Notes: a model not told the origin generated them from the sequence alone. Numbered from the stretch's first letter, positions 12,801 through 26,090 are shown. The stretch is DNA of 64,000 bases from Rhyacichthys aspro (GCA_036850595.1 CM072160.1:14177906-14241905), one strand, 5' to 3'. Program-made: numbers and translations.

Positions 12801-15800
12801 TGCTTGAAAACTTCCCTCTTTCCTTAGAAGAGTGACATGTGAGTGGATACACATCATCTATTAAATCATACATTAACACACACATTCATGCTTGTAGAGA
12901 AAAGGACAGAAATACTTACATCTGAGACTATTGTTATTTGGCTCATCTCAAGGAAAATGAACATGCATTTTGTCTTGGATCCTTCTCCGGAGCATTTACA
13001 ATCCCCAATAACAGTTCTCTTATATGCAAGTCAGAAGCACACAGCTGGGTGTTGGACTCAGTTTGTGAAGGCACCAATTACTTCACTTCAATTTGACCCA
13101 TAACATACTGTACATATTGACACTGATTTATTAGAACCATTAACTGAAACTAAAACATTCTCATTTACAAAAATATCAACTGAACTAAGACCATATGGTT
13201 GACACCAACAGCCATGTGAGCTACAAATGTGCCAGCTGACTTAAATTACTCATTGTAATTTGACACATGCCATTTATATCATGTTATGTCCTGGTTGGCT
13301 TGCACACATACAAATCTGAAATTTTGCCATCAAGATAAGTAATGCAAACTCTGCACTAATAAACATTATGCAGAAGCCAATCCTGGTTAACGCTCCTCAC
13401 TGAGATTTTATGGGACTGAGAAAATACCATTGTCCACTAGAGGGGGTGATGTTTTAAAGAACCTTACTCAATCCAGAAACGTTTTGGATTCATACACTGA
13501 ACACTAAGAAACCAAATGGACTTAATCATGACTGAAGTTTAAGCTTGTTTTTTAGGTTAAGGCTGTTTGTTATCTGTAACCTATATATTATAAAGGATAT
13601 AGAACTAACTGTGTGAATATACGTAGACATACTCTGCCACTTTATTTAATAATGTCTTGGACGAAAATAGGAATACAGCTTCTAAGATGCCTCATTGCTA
13701 ATGTTTAATTTCTGACTCTGTCATTTATCTATTAGGTAACTTGTTGGTCATAGCATTTGTCAGTTACTTTGGTGCCAAACTCCACCGGCCAAAGATCATA
13801 GCAATGGGCTGCGTACTCATGTCCATTGGCACCTTTATCATTGCGCTGCCTCACTTCATCATTGGTCGGTGAGTAAAATTTACTTTACGGTACTATGTTC
13901 ACACTGGTACAATAACACCCAGTAAATGCTAAAGCAAAGTTAAACCAAATATGCACATGCTTTTAAAATAATCTTCAGAACAATGTTTTTGTTCTATAGA
14001 TATGAATTTGAAACCTCTGTGCGGTGGGTTGCTAACTCCACACGTAACCCTGCTCCATGTCCAGTGGGCTCATTAGCAGAAGTCACTCAAGATGGTAAAC
14101 TGCCAGAGGTGCCACCTAAAGGTGTGTTTCACAGCTCTGTGGTAAATTTACAAATCTTAGAGTAGTCCCCATGTCTAGTAACTACTCTTATTTATTTGTG
14201 CAGGTTGTGAGGGAGAATCCAATCTGTCCATGTGGATTTATGTGCTCCTGGGAAACGTACTTCGAGGAATTGGAGAAACACCCATCCAGCCTTTAGGGAT
14301 CTCATATATAGATGACTTTGCCACAGAAGAGAATGCTGCATTATATGTCGGTAAGACTTAATTGCTGTGTCATATTTGATCATCTCAAAATAGCATCCAA
14401 TAAGGCCTCTCCAGTTAGATAAAGTGGTTGCGATTATTATAATTTACATCAAGTAATATCACAAGACTACAACTGTAATGTAGCATAAAATATCTTCTCC
14501 CAGGCTGTGTGCAGACTATTTCAGTGGTTGGTCCAGTCTTCGGCTACCTCTTGGGGTCACTTTGTGCCAAGATTTATGTGGACATTGGATTTGTAAAAAT
14601 GGGTAAGTCATACACATCATATAAGGCATCTTATAGGTACTGAGGAAATCTTTAAGGCAATATACCAGCTTTGTCTCATGCTGTGAGTGTAATAGGCACA
14701 CGTGTGTTATGGAACAGATGTTTTAAGTCTCTCCTTCTTGTTGCCATGAGAGCCAAAAACACTTTGCGGAAATCTTTGAGGACTCATAGAGCTGCAGCAG
14801 ATATTTACTGGCTAACATGTTAGTCTCAAGTGCTCTTTCTCTGGTATTTTGGATAGCTCATAGCTCTAAAGAAACATATGGGACTGGTAAAATGGTCGAT
14901 AAAGCCGAGCGCTCTGTTTGCTGTCCAGAGAATGTGGTCAGGCATATCAGTGGGAACTCTTTGCTCATTGTGTGGATATTATAAGAAGAACAGGCCTTTA
15001 GACGTCAAATACTTCACAAACCATTAAATTATATTTTTATCCAGATAAGTTGGGCTGAAATGTCTCCATAGTACTACTGTGTTTGACTCTTTTTTTACCA
15101 GCTTTCATTTAAATCAAACAAATAAAACAACCAACTCAAACATTAGCACCAAGCATCCAGCTATATAATGTAGAGTAAAGATACAGCTTCCCTGGACTGC
15201 CATTGAAATACAATTAGATAGAAGTAAAAGAAATACATAAATAATACAAAATATGCTATTTGTTCAAATGCAGTGGGACTAGGACAACAGCAACACAAGA
15301 CAAGTCTTTAGACATCTTTACATTTTATTTTTCTAGCCAAAAAGATGTAAATATTTCTGCAAAACATTGCTCTTGTAAATAAGCACTAACTTCTTAGTGT
15401 GTATATGTATTTCACACAGAGAGCATCACCATTACACCAGCAGATGCCCGCTGGGTTGGGGCCTGGTGGCTCGGATACCTCATTGCTGGGGTTATAACCC
15501 TCCTGTCTGCCATCCCCTTTTGGTTTCTGCCCCGTGCACTGCCCATGCCAGAAGGCCAGAGCCCGGAAAAGTGCACTCCGGAACAAACAAGTTTCATCAA
15601 AAACTCGCCTCCCCTTAAGCACAAATATCAAGCAGATGAACACAGCAGTTTTGTAGAAATGGCCAAAGGTAAGAAACCATGTACATAAATGCATTTTCAC
15701 AGTCAAATAATGTCCAGAGTACCATATGCAGACATTGTAAATACCAGTGCCAAAGGCTGTTTATACAGAATTGAAAACATCTTGTTATCATGGAAGAATG

Positions 15801-18800
15801 TACCATGCTAAGATCTACAGTTTATATGCTGCATAATTTAAGAGATGTGCTGTATGCGTTGTGTCTTTTTCACAGACTTTATTCCAACCCTGCGCACGCT
15901 GCTGGGTCACCCTGTGTATTTGATCTACCTGTGCGTGACCATCATACAACTCAACTCTCTCATCGGCATGGTCACGTACAAGCCCAAATACATTGAACAG
16001 CATTTCAGGCAATCTGCTTCAAAGGCCAACTTTCTAATGGGTATGATACATGAGCATGAATATTTCACTGTAATACATAAATTATTTGTCTTGCAACTTG
16101 GAAGCCAGCGCATAAGAATGTGGTTTAGTACAGGCGAGAGATCTAAAAGTTTCCTGTGACTATGGATGAAATACAGTATGATACTTTTATTTGCTTTTGT
16201 TGTGGATGTCCAAGAGAGAAATGGTTTGTTCACACTAATACTAAGTCGAGCAGCTGCTTTGTGACTCTGAAAGTGCTTTTCATATTAAATGAAGTATCTA
16301 CTGAAACACAAGATGAAAGTGTCTAGATACACACGGTCTCATCAAGGGAAATGTCTGAGCTGACCAAACTGGCTGCATATGAAAGAGAATGCAATATTAG
16401 AGAGCAGTGCTAATGACTTGGGTTAAGATAAAAGACCCCAACTCCACACTGATGTTGGGTAAAGGCAAAGGTCTAATATTCTTCAGTCAGATTCTTGAAT
16501 CCTATATTATATGTCAAGTCTTGTGTGGTTTCATCATATTTCTGCAATCTTAGTCATCTTAATATACAGTAAGTAACATGCACCACATGGCTGTAAATTG
16601 ATCTTTAAAGGTAATGTCAATTTAATGCAAATTGCTGCTGCTTTTTTCAAGGTTTCTTTCGCAGTATGTCGTCATCCTATTTAATGCATGTTGTGAGTGT
16701 GATGCTATTTGTGCTTCAGGTGTGATCAATATCCCTGCTGTGGCTTTGGGCATGTTTTCTGGAGGTCTCCTGATGAAGAGGCTCAAGCTCAACATCATGG
16801 GAGCAGCGCGGTTTGCCTTTGGCACATCTCTGATCGGCTATGTTCTCTCGTTGTTCTTCTTTGCGATGAGCTGCGAGAATGCCAAGGTTGCCGGGGTGAC
16901 ACTTTCATACAACAGGTAAGGTGTTAATGGCTGCTGTTATCAAATCCAATAACAGTTTTCTGCAGCAGAATATTAACAATGGTTAGGACATAACAACAAA
17001 TTATGATTACTAGCTAAAATGAACAGACCAAATGCGAAAACCTTTCTTTTCTGTTTATTGAAAAAGAAAATATAACCAGGGGGATTGAACATACTAATTA
17101 ACCTAGATTAAATGTGATAACTCTGGCACACAATTATAAGCTAACACCAGAAGTGATAAAACGAGATTTCCTTGCGCTAAGGCTCATTAGGTCTGTATTT
17201 ATCTTCATACATGGCTGAGATGCATTATTATATTATCTATGCACACAAGTCTGAGGAGTAAACAGAAAACCAACTCCTCACCCCAACTGTGCTCCGAATG
17301 CTGAATCTGAACAAGATTAGACTTTAGCCCACAGTATATTTTTATATTAAGAATATCGCTTCATATCATATGATGTTCTAAGCTACTTCTGCAAAAGCTA
17401 TTTTTAATTTAAACTTTAATTTAAAAATGTATAATATAATTTGAGCATCATGATGTCCAAAGGTCTACAGTAGTAACACCAGAGGTTGTGCAAGGTAATT
17501 GACTCAAATGTATGCTACAAATTTGCTTTAAGTGCAATATAAAATATCCCAAGACAAATCCACATTCATGAATTATACATTTTGAGATTTTATTGTGGGA
17601 TGAAAACTATATGTACAGTACGTTTGACACCTTTCACTTGTTCTTTCACTATAGTGTGGATGGTATATCTTATGACAAACACTCAGTGTTTGAGACATGC
17701 AACTCTGACTGTTCATGTTCTGCGAGTGACTGGGACCCGGTCTGTGGAGAGAATGGCGTCACATATGTCTCACCCTGTCTTGCTGGCTGCACCAGCTCTG
17801 TTGGCTCAGGAAAAAAGACAGTAAGTTGATAAGAAGTAACACTGATATATGCAGAGGTGGGTCAGAACTAGTTATATGACTATGACTTAACATTTACTTA
17901 AGTAACTTATAAATTATTCTGTACTTTAATTGATAATATTGTTGAAGATAAATGTAACATCTGGCTATATTACAGTATATTACCTCTGGATATTTGCTTG
18001 ATATATAATAATGAGTGGTTACATTTAGGACTACCTAAAGTATCATTGTAGACTAACTGCACCCTTTTCAGTTCACAGGTCATTTGTGTGCATTGCTGTA
18101 TATACCTGTATGCTGTGTGTATTAGGTATTGTGATGTGAGTATGTGTGTCTATGTCCTGCTTTACATGGTCACATGTATGCAACTATGCATGTCTCTCCA
18201 GGTCTTCTCTAACTGTAGCTGTATTGGTGTGGCTGGTAACCTTACAGCCAGCACAGGTCAGTGCCCCGACAAAGACGATTGTGACAGGATGTTTCCATAC
18301 TTCCTAGCGCTATCCGTCATCACGTCCTTTATCATCTCCCTTGGAGGCACACCAGGCTACATGCTTCTCATCAGGTTAGATTTAAGGGAAATGTCTTTAT
18401 ATTTTCTATTTCATTAATTAATACAGGCTTCCACTTATTTCTTACTGGCCTGCAGTTCCTCTTTATTTATTTGGAACCCCATAAGCTTCCAAAAGATGGT
18501 TGCTAGTCTGCCAGGGGTCCATACAAAATCAACTGTTTAAAAAGCTTACATCACAAAACTATATAATGAAAATCATTATTAAGAACAATAATGACAGTAC
18601 AACAATAAAACAACTACCGGTAACTAATGTAGACAAACTAAAATCTGTTAAAAAGTAATCCATAATAAAATTCCAAGTGATTGAAAACAGCTGACTGATA
18701 TAATTACAGCTCAATCATTTTTCCTGAAAAAAGAGTGTTTTAATCTGTCTGATGTTGAAAGAGCAGACCCCATACTAAGGCACCTTTGTAAAGAATTGTT

Positions 18801-20554
18801 TCCATCAAACACTTTTGGATGTAGGGCAATCAAAATACTGTAGCCTACTTGGCGTGTTCCATGCTCATGGGAAAAAACACAAAATAATGATTTATTGCTA
18901 GAGAAATTGTATTTTTAATCAACCATAACCTTGTTCATAAACACCAGGAGGCTTTGACTCCACAGATAACCAACATAGCTGATGATGCATCATGTGCACA
19001 CTGGTGCGAAAAGAACAGCTTAAGAAACACTCTGGCTGCTCTGTTCTGAACAGTTTGTTTCTAGGGATGTTTGTGAGCAGCAATTGTCCAAACTATTGGC
19101 CAATACTTTCAGTGTAACAGAACTAGAGCCTGAACAACATTCTTCATCATCCAAAATAAAATTCCAAGTGATAAAAACAACTGACTAGTATATTGCATCG
19201 CCATTCAAATTCCTCACAGCTACATTAGCAACATATTTGTTACATGTATGAACAGCAGTTTTGTCAAACCTAATGTTTAAAAATGGTCTGTTTGATCATC
19301 TGATGCCTCAGGATTAAAGTATTGGAATAGGATCCTCATTGGAAAGACATGGTAAATTGACCACATAAATCCTTGTGGCGAGTCTATATTTTCTGCTTAC
19401 AAATGAGGTCAAGCACACTGATGGGTTTCTTTGAAGGCCTAAATGCTCATATTTCTAATCTGTTTTATGTATGTTATACAAGTTTTTATTTTTTATTTTA
19501 AGTACAAAGATATGACTGTAAACAAGAAACCTAGTTTCTATAGTGACATGAAAAAGCTACACATTTAAATCTCAAGGGAGCTGACTGAAAATCTACTAAT
19601 TGACAGGGAACATAATAGATCAGCCTAGAAAGAGACATTAAAAAGGTGAAATTGGTTGTGGAAGCAATATAGCAGTTTAGGTTTGCCTTTTTATCCATTC
19701 TGAGAATCCAACAAAGAGCCTTGACAAAGGCCAGCGTAAGTTAGAAAATATTGCTGCTGATTTTAGTTACAGAAAATCAAAATGCTATCTCCAAACAAAG
19801 CAACACCATGTTCTAAACAAAGTGTTACTACACCAACATTGTACCTTTATATACATATGTATTACACTAGTACTGGTAGTATTACACCACCTACCAGACC
19901 ACCTGGAGCCATATCAGCTGAATCGTTAGCATCACTGGAATGAAATTAGTTTAGCTGCTGTTATTTTTCTGTCTGTTGTAATGCTTTCCATTACTTGTAG
20001 GAAACAATGTTGATGAAGGAAATTATTGTCTGATATTGATGCACAGTAAAAGTAAATGTCAAGATAAAGACTAAACACCAAATGAAGTCATGTCATTTCG
20101 TAGATGTCTAAATGATTGGTCTGCTTGATGCCCTCCTGTTGTGTCGTGAATGGTAGAGATACTTGATCCAGTCACTTCACAGATTGAATGGGACTGGCTG
20201 GCCAGATTACAGGACATCCACAAGTAAATATATATTATTGTTTTTTTCTTCCACAGATGCATTAAACCACAGTTGAAGTCTTTGGCTTTAGGTTTTCATG
20301 CTCTGGTAACTCGTACACTTGGTAAGTATGACTTCAAATGAACTTTGTGACAAGTGTCATCTTTAAGATGTTAGATGGACAGTCAAGGACATCTGAAAAA
20401 TACTGGCTGAAAGCACACTGTTTTTTAAATATACAGCAGGGATACCAGCCCCTATCTATTTTGGAGCAATCATTGACACAACATGTCTAAAATGGGGCCA
20501 GAAGAGGTGTGGAGGCATCGGAGCGTGTCGAATCTACAATACTACAGCTTACAG

Positions 20555-20586
<32 letters not shown>

Positions 20587-21417
20587 GTTATTATATTAAT
20601 CTCTAGCCATATAAATAAATACAACCGTGTCACTTTAAAGCAACTGTGCAACTTCTTACCTTAAAATCTGTTATATAAAAATCTAATTCATTTTGACATG
20701 AAAAAATGAAACTAACCCATCTTAGAGAGAAAATGCACTAGGTTTGACTGATACTCCAATAACTCCACTCATGCCACATGTCTTGCAAGAGCAGGCCAAA
20801 ACCACACAATGTTATTTTATAAGATAACAATAACAGTCCTCAGCAGCATTTGCACGTTTAGTCATTTACTGTGTATACATCCTGAAGAATTCCATAGTGT
20901 TGCTTTAAAACACTCAATCATGAGGGGAAAAAAATTCTGTCTTAGGCATGTTGCCCGTTTAAGTAGATGGCTGTATGTTGTTTTCTCTCTTGGTTGAGCA
21001 TCCTGGTGGCATAGTAGTATCCATTAGTCATTCATTGTACATCATAAGTGGTTGTACTGTATCTGAACACTTCTTTATGGTCTCAAAATAGATGCACTTT
21101 GGGGCACTTGCTCCTCCACTCATCGTTTTCCTGAACCAAAGAAATACAGTAAACAATACAGAATGTGCTTGTTTTTCAGAATAGCATACCTGGGCCTGAC
21201 GCTGAGCCTGCGGACCTTCTCTTTTGTCATTTGCATCCCAGGCTTCATTTTGCTCAGCCGACAGCTCAAGAAGGAAGAAAGAAATGCCCTCCATGGCACT
21301 GTGGTCAATGGAGGAACAGAATTAGAGGCGCTCAGAAAAGAAGAATTTGTGATCTCTAATTCTGACCAATCGCAGCGGATATCAGACAACGGCACAGACA
21401 GGGAGACGCGGCTGTGA
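6733..21417 (+). CDS. slco1c1: Solute carrier organic anion transporter, OATP1C1-like
   Basis: Twelve-helix plasma-membrane OATP; the 1C1 branch carries thyroxine and conjugated steroids. Exons: 6733-6828, 10516-10657, 13736-13868, 14000-14121, 14204-14350, 14504-14602, 15420-15668, 15876-16040, 16720-16915, 17655-17820, 18202-18374, 20257-20321, 20437-20554, 21180-21417. Together they give 2109 nt and 702 aa, close to human SLCO1C1 (712). The OATP signature DARWVGAWW lies at residues 255-263. The Kazal-like extracellular loop 5 spans about 450-535, with cysteines 465, 469, 471, 480, 491, 495, 510, 512, 526 and 532 and N-glycosylation sequons at N509 and N518. The start at 6733 has A at -3 and G at +4. 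The C-terminus ETRL resembles a class I PDZ ligand. Similarity to SLCO1C1 runs throughout (for example SFEIGNLL, GNVLRGIGETPIQPLG). A fish-specific slco1 paralogue cannot be excluded without a tree. Confidence 0.86.
9788..9890. repeat. (TA)n microsatellite
   Basis: About 100 bp of nearly pure TA dinucleotides, interrupted near 9842-9852 by ACTATATATAGATA. It lies in slco1c1 intron 1 of the coding part. It is probably hypervariable and self-pairing. Confidence 0.95.
12231..12289. repeat. Perfect 23-bp inverted repeat
   Basis: Arm 12231-12253 and arm 12267-12289 are exact reverse complements, separated by a 13-nt loop (12254-12266). The element is AT-rich and lies in the slco1c1 intron between coding exons 2 and 3. 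A second, smaller perfect hairpin (11-bp arms 12543-12553 and 12557-12567, 3-nt loop) lies 250 bp downstream. Perfect arms suggest a recent foldback event or selection. No transposase or target duplication was seen. Confidence 0.8.
18450..19160 (-). mobile_element. Degenerate LINE 3' end in slco1c1 intron
   Basis: Read on the minus strand, the segment ends with a block around 18470-18520 (GGACCCCTGGCAGACTAGCA, then a short gap and GGGGTTCC plus AATAAA-like bases). This resembles the tails of fish L2-type LINEs. Upstream of that tail, translated fragments around 18700-18800 look like the C-terminal reverse-transcriptase tail, with many stops. The 5' limit is uncertain and the copy is dead. Assignment rests on remembered consensus features only. 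Confidence 0.45.
20557..20586 (+). repeat. (ATT)n microsatellite at a splice donor
   Basis: Ten ATT units begin two bases after the exon 13/intron junction of slco1c1 (20554/20555). The donor therefore reads CAG|GTATTA, with positions +3 onwards supplied by the repeat. Confidence 0.92.
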
Positions 21418-21850
21418 CACAGCCACCTTGTAGTCTCCTTTAGACATGTTACTGACGAACAAACACACTGTATGTAAAGAATGACAAAAATGCACACAAA
21501 CACAAATGAAAGTTGCAGGGAATTATATACCACATCTCATATAAAGCATAGATTCTATATTTGTATTAATGGACCTGTGAAGGCTTTATGAATTTGACAG
21601 AAATTTATGTTTATTTACTGTAATATTTCTTGAATGTACATGCTGTTATTTTTTTTTTCCTAACAAAGTAAACTTTTATTTTTCACTTTTTAATAGTGGC
21701 ACAGGGGATTTGATGGGAATTGCATCTTGTGCAAACTTGCAAAAAAAAAAAAAAGCAAAAAAAAAAAAAGAAGTTTCATTCTTAACACCAGCATTTATTA
21801 AGCTGCCTCTGGATTTGTTTTTCATTAAAGCAACCTGTTTCTTCCTGGCA
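21418..21850 (+). other. slco1c1 3' UTR with candidate poly(A) signal
   Basis: After the TGA at 21415-21417 the sequence is AT-rich, with A-runs at 21739-21770. An ATTAAA hexamer occurs at about 21824-21829, followed by T-rich sequence, and is a plausible polyadenylation signal. The true cleavage site is not determined. From here to about 23000 nothing else is recognised. Confidence 0.4.
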
Positions 21851-23999
21851 TGTTCCTAAACAGACAGAAAGTGACCTTACAAAGTGGAGGCACAATGCTA
21901 AATTCACACTATAATATACACTTTATATAAAATAGGCCTTAGTAGGAAGTGCAGAGGTGGCAATGGTTTTGTTTAAAGCTATCATAGAGGATAAACAGGC
22001 TGTTGTGATATAGTTGATAACTTTTGAAAAAGAAGCAATAGTTGGTTTGACAAATGTGCCTCTTTCACTCAACAGTTACCTCTACTTCATGTGTGCATTA
22101 TCCGTGTTTGTGATAGAACAGAGAAATCATGTTATATGGAAGATGCCCATGAATCATTTAAATTCCCAACCAATATTTTTGATGAACCACCAACTTCTTT
22201 TTAACATTAAGCCACTGCTATGACTGATTGTAATATAGTTTGTATTGTAGTGTTGTTATTGATAAATTATTAACTAAAAAAGTCCATTATCAGTTATACC
22301 AGGGACGTCCACACGATGGCAGTAGCACACATGTATTTTTACTTGAGTCCAGGTTTTAGAGCGTGATACAGTATCTGCATCTGATCAGAAGTTGCTCTTG
22401 TGTGTGGAGGTCGCCTTTGTTGTGTCTTGAGGCAGAGTGTGTACTGTGTACTGAAAGAGTGAAAGACTACTGTATGTTGTATTATTGTGTGAGGGTGGGT
22501 TTATCACAGCAAAAGTACATTCTTGTTGCTACAACGTACAAAGTGTCTGTGTCACTAGCCATCCAAAACCAGTTGGTATCACCAGTTTTATTTTGTGTTG
22601 GGTTTATGGGCAATTTCATGGGTGCCAAAATTGCTGAACAGAGAGCTATACAGTATTCTGGTCTAAGGCCTACTCAGGTAGTTCTCATGAACAGCTTCAT
22701 CCCAAAATCAGAAAAAAAAAAATCATTTGCAAAATTATATCTTGAAATAAAATTATAAGTTTACTTAACCTTCTGCCTACTGTATATTAAAAGGTTAACT
22801 ATTGTCTTTATAAAGTAAAAATCATGTTTTGTATGAGTTTGTTTCCAAAATTAATATGTACTTTTGAAAACTTAAGGTTATACTCTTACTGTGTTATTTT
22901 TTCAAAGACCAGGTTTGGTTTCAGGCACAGGTGGCCGTGTTCGGACGAGCAGCGAGAGATGTCATTTCACAAGTGTAAGGCATTTACATGCATCAATAAG
23001 AATGTAAATAATTTTCTTTCATTATTTTTGTAAAATCAGTATCAATGTTTCAGCAAAATAAATATTTTAATATCCAGAACAATATTATCTTTTTCATTAT
23101 ACAAACAAAAGTTAAAACATTATTAGAAGATATATTTTATTTCACAAAATATGTGTAAACCTCAAAGGCACTTCAACTTGTGACTATGAAAAAATATTAA
23201 GACAATTTTTAAGACTCAATAAAATAACTGTAAACCTTTGCAATAACCTTTAGAAACCAGCAAATGTACGAACTTTTGGTCTTCCCCCTAATAAAATAAA
23301 GAGACAAAAAACAAGGACATTTTCAGGATGTAAAACTTATGAACTCCTGTCTCTTAAATGAAAATGCACAATTATGCATTTCATTTATTCCACTAAAACA
23401 AAACAAACAAACCTTTAATTTCACCATCTACCAAATCTTCATTACTTTATAGAGGTTATAGCCAAATTACTTGTGACAACGAAAAAACAAGGGGACATTT
23501 TTAAGCTAAAAACCCTTGTGAACATCATGTGGAAAGCAAGCAGCTATATTACTGCCTTAACATTTAACACATACAAACATCAAGTGCAAAAGCGTACAGC
23601 CTGTGCACACAGCATTTCTCTCTGTGTAATTAACAGCAAAGTGAGTAGGAATGAATTCCCCTGTATCAAGCTACATTCATGTACCACAGAAACCAAGTGC
23701 TTTTGCTTTTATAAAACAACCATTCTTTTTGAATCTTACAACCATATTAAGAGCTCAGATCAGTCAGGGGCTCACTGGTTACTTAAATCTCTCCAATAAC
23801 CTTTGCACCTTTAATATGCCAACAGTTCACAAAGCAATCCTCCATTACGTCTGATCCCTGACTTAAAATGAAGCTTCGTACTTTCAAACTGGCCAACCAA
23901 ACATTTACAGAGAAGCCAATCAATTTGTGACGCGCTGGGTATGATATATCAAAGTGAATAGTTATATGTGGCCCAGTTGTTGTGTATATTTTATATTTG
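21850..23999. other. Convergent intergenic / 3' UTR space
   Basis: slco1c1 (plus) and bcap29 (minus) converge here. No spliced coding exon was found. Minus-strand AATAAA hexamers (TTTATT on plus) near 23131-23140 and 23385-23392 could end the bcap29 3' UTR. A 131-codon open frame at 22363-22758 has no recognisable homology or splice context. Confidence 0.45.
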
Positions 24000-24225
24000 C
24001 TAGTCCGACTTCTTGTCTCCAGGATCTTGACGATTCTAAAAAGAAAGAAGACATTCGCTATTTTACTAGTCCTTTTTAAAATCAAGAAGGTTATGCCCCC
24101 CTAATGACCAGACTTTACCTGGAGTTCTTGGTGTTCGTTCAGAAGTCGGTCGTACTCTCTGGCAAGACCCTCCATTTGCTTTTTCATCACATCTGCCTCG
24201 GTCTGGGACTTTGTCAAAGCTGGAA

Positions 24226-24264
<39 letters not shown>

Positions 24265-25652
24265 AGTAACATAATAAAAAAAAAAAATATAGAATATGAA
24301 CTTAGCATTTACTGTTAACAATATTAACATGAAGTTGGATTAAAGCAGCACTATGTAACTTTTATGGATTTGTGTTTCTCTTGAGCAAACCCCGTCACTC
24401 AGAGTTACGTAGTGGATTATCTGGTGAGTCACGTACACGTCTATGAAAGAGGGATTGTTCCTGTTTTATGTCAGCAATACATCTTAAATGGCTTTAACTC
24501 TACTTTTTAATTATGGTAAAAAGCAGAGTGGCTCTAACATAGGTCTTTCTGGGCCTGGATGGGATCAAATACAGTCAACCTTTTTTTTCCCAATTCCAAT
24601 ACAATATTTTATGTCAACCCTGCCATGCCACGGATGTAGTCTAACGAATCCCAGTGTATACGTGTGTACTTAAACCTTATTTGTACCTGCCTAATATGTA
24701 AATAGAACCAATTCATACAATCATTTTGCATTAAATACTAACTTTCCTCAGAGGCCTTCAGTTCGCCCTTTAGTTTTTTCATTTCTTCTCTCAATAACTC
24801 CATTCCTTCTGCAGTAGCTTTGTCACCCTTTCCTTCCATTAGAGTCTAGAAGAAAAGAGAAAAAAAAATGTTAGTAGATCAAAGTATAAAGTATTTTCGC
24901 TGCTATGTAATTGTATTATTATGACATTTTTTTATTTACCTGCTTTAGTCGCTCATTGTCCTCCATGTATTTCTTTGCAGCTTGGTTAGCACCATCAGCC
25001 TGCGTCTGGAGAGCAGCTGTGATATCAGACACTGATGCCAGTTGACTGATCAAGGTGATCACACGCTTCATTACCCTACAGAAATTACAGTAGTCAGTAG
25101 TACAATTATTCATTGCCTGCCAGCTCTCTTTTGTATAATAGATTTAAGACTTACAGCCAGAGAAAGACGGCAAAGCCAGAAATGTACAAGTTCCGCTGCG
25201 CTCTAAAAAGCTTCATATGTAGGTGGTCATACATGGTTGGTTGCAGCTTAGCATCAGTGCCAACATCTTTGGCTGAGTATTTCCTCACCTCACGCACTGC
25301 ATCTAAAAAGGAAAATTAATAACGTGTGAGTGGATGCACTACACTTTTGATGAGTTACAAATATTACAGAAAACCTACCGAGGAAGAGAACAATGAGGAT
25401 AATGATCATGGTAAGAAAAACCTTATTCCAAAACCTTGATACATAGCCCCATAATCTCAAATGGAAAATGCTCCTCCACCTGCAGCCACAAACAGACATG
25501 GTAAAAACACAACTGCAGCACCAGCTTCTTTTTATATCACTTATATGCACAACAACCTACCTCCTGGGTGAGATGAAAGGTATACAGAGGATGAATAAAA
25601 TACCAATCTCAACATAGAGGAAGAGCGCCACAGCAGTCCATTGCAGCGTCAT
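24000..25652 (-). CDS. bcap29: B-cell receptor-associated protein 29 (BAP29)
   Basis: ER membrane protein of the BAP29/BAP31 family, which escorts membrane cargo and takes part in ER quality control. Exons in transcript order: 25652-25561, 25479-25379, 25302-25155, 25075-24940, 24845-24743, 24219-24119, 24035-24000. They total 717 nt and 238 aa, against 241 in human BCAP29. It begins MTLQWTAVALFLYVEIG; three hydrophobic segments lie near residues 7-25, 44-63 and 103-122, with a charged coiled-coil tail (125-228) containing AREYDRLLNEHQELQ. It ends KKSD, a KKXX retrieval signal. RLWGYVSRFWNKVFLTMIII matches BAP29 rather than BAP31. It lies directly downstream of dus4l in the same orientation. 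A (TG)n tract abuts the acceptor of coding exon 6. Confidence 0.93.
24232..24260. repeat. (AC)14 microsatellite beside bcap29 exon 6
   Basis: An uninterrupted AC run on plus, hence TG on the bcap29 sense strand. It ends about 10 nt before the intron-terminal AG at 24221-24220, so it sits between a T-rich tract (about 24275-24287) and the 3' splice site. Confidence 0.95.
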
Positions 25653-26003
25653 CTTTATGAGAGGCCTGTAAAGAAAATCTGTTATCGTCCGTGGTCCTGC
25701 TTTAAACATATTAACCTGGTCAGTTGAGTGTTGAGGTGGGTGGGACAGTCAGTGTACACAGGAACCTAGTAGAACAAGATTCTTGCCAACACCCTCTGAA
25801 AACTTAATCCCATTACCGCTGTGTGGTTTTAACATAATGCAGTACCTCGAGTTAATGCATAGCGCTTGCAGGAAGTATGTATACACAACGTCAACTATTC
25901 ACATCATTTTAAAGTCTTCACAACTAACTTGGTGAAAGGCTAACGTGCTGCATAATCGCAAAGTTATATTTTCACTTAAGATACATACATGCTTAAGACT
26001 TAC

Positions 26004-26090
26004 CAACAAATATTCAGATCAACAACAACTGTACGAGTTTAGCTAGTTAATGAAGTAAATATCCAGGGCAAAAGTCCTTTTCTTCTCACT
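26004..26090 (-). other. bcap29: bcap29 non-coding first exon (inferred)
   Basis: A minus-strand donor (TTG|GTAAGT) at 26004/26003 pairs with the acceptor CAG at 25668-25666, which opens the exon containing the ATG at 25652. The 5' end is inferred from the ETS-type promoter motif just upstream. Confidence 0.5.

Noticed and set aside
15386..15706. Antisense frames opposite slco1c1 exon 7
   Set aside because: Shadows of a real exon; the plus-strand frame has the OATP signature and correct splice phases.
22363..22758. 131-codon frame between slco1c1 and bcap29
   Set aside because: No recognisable domain, weak start context, ends in low-complexity lysine-rich sequence within a convergent 3' region.
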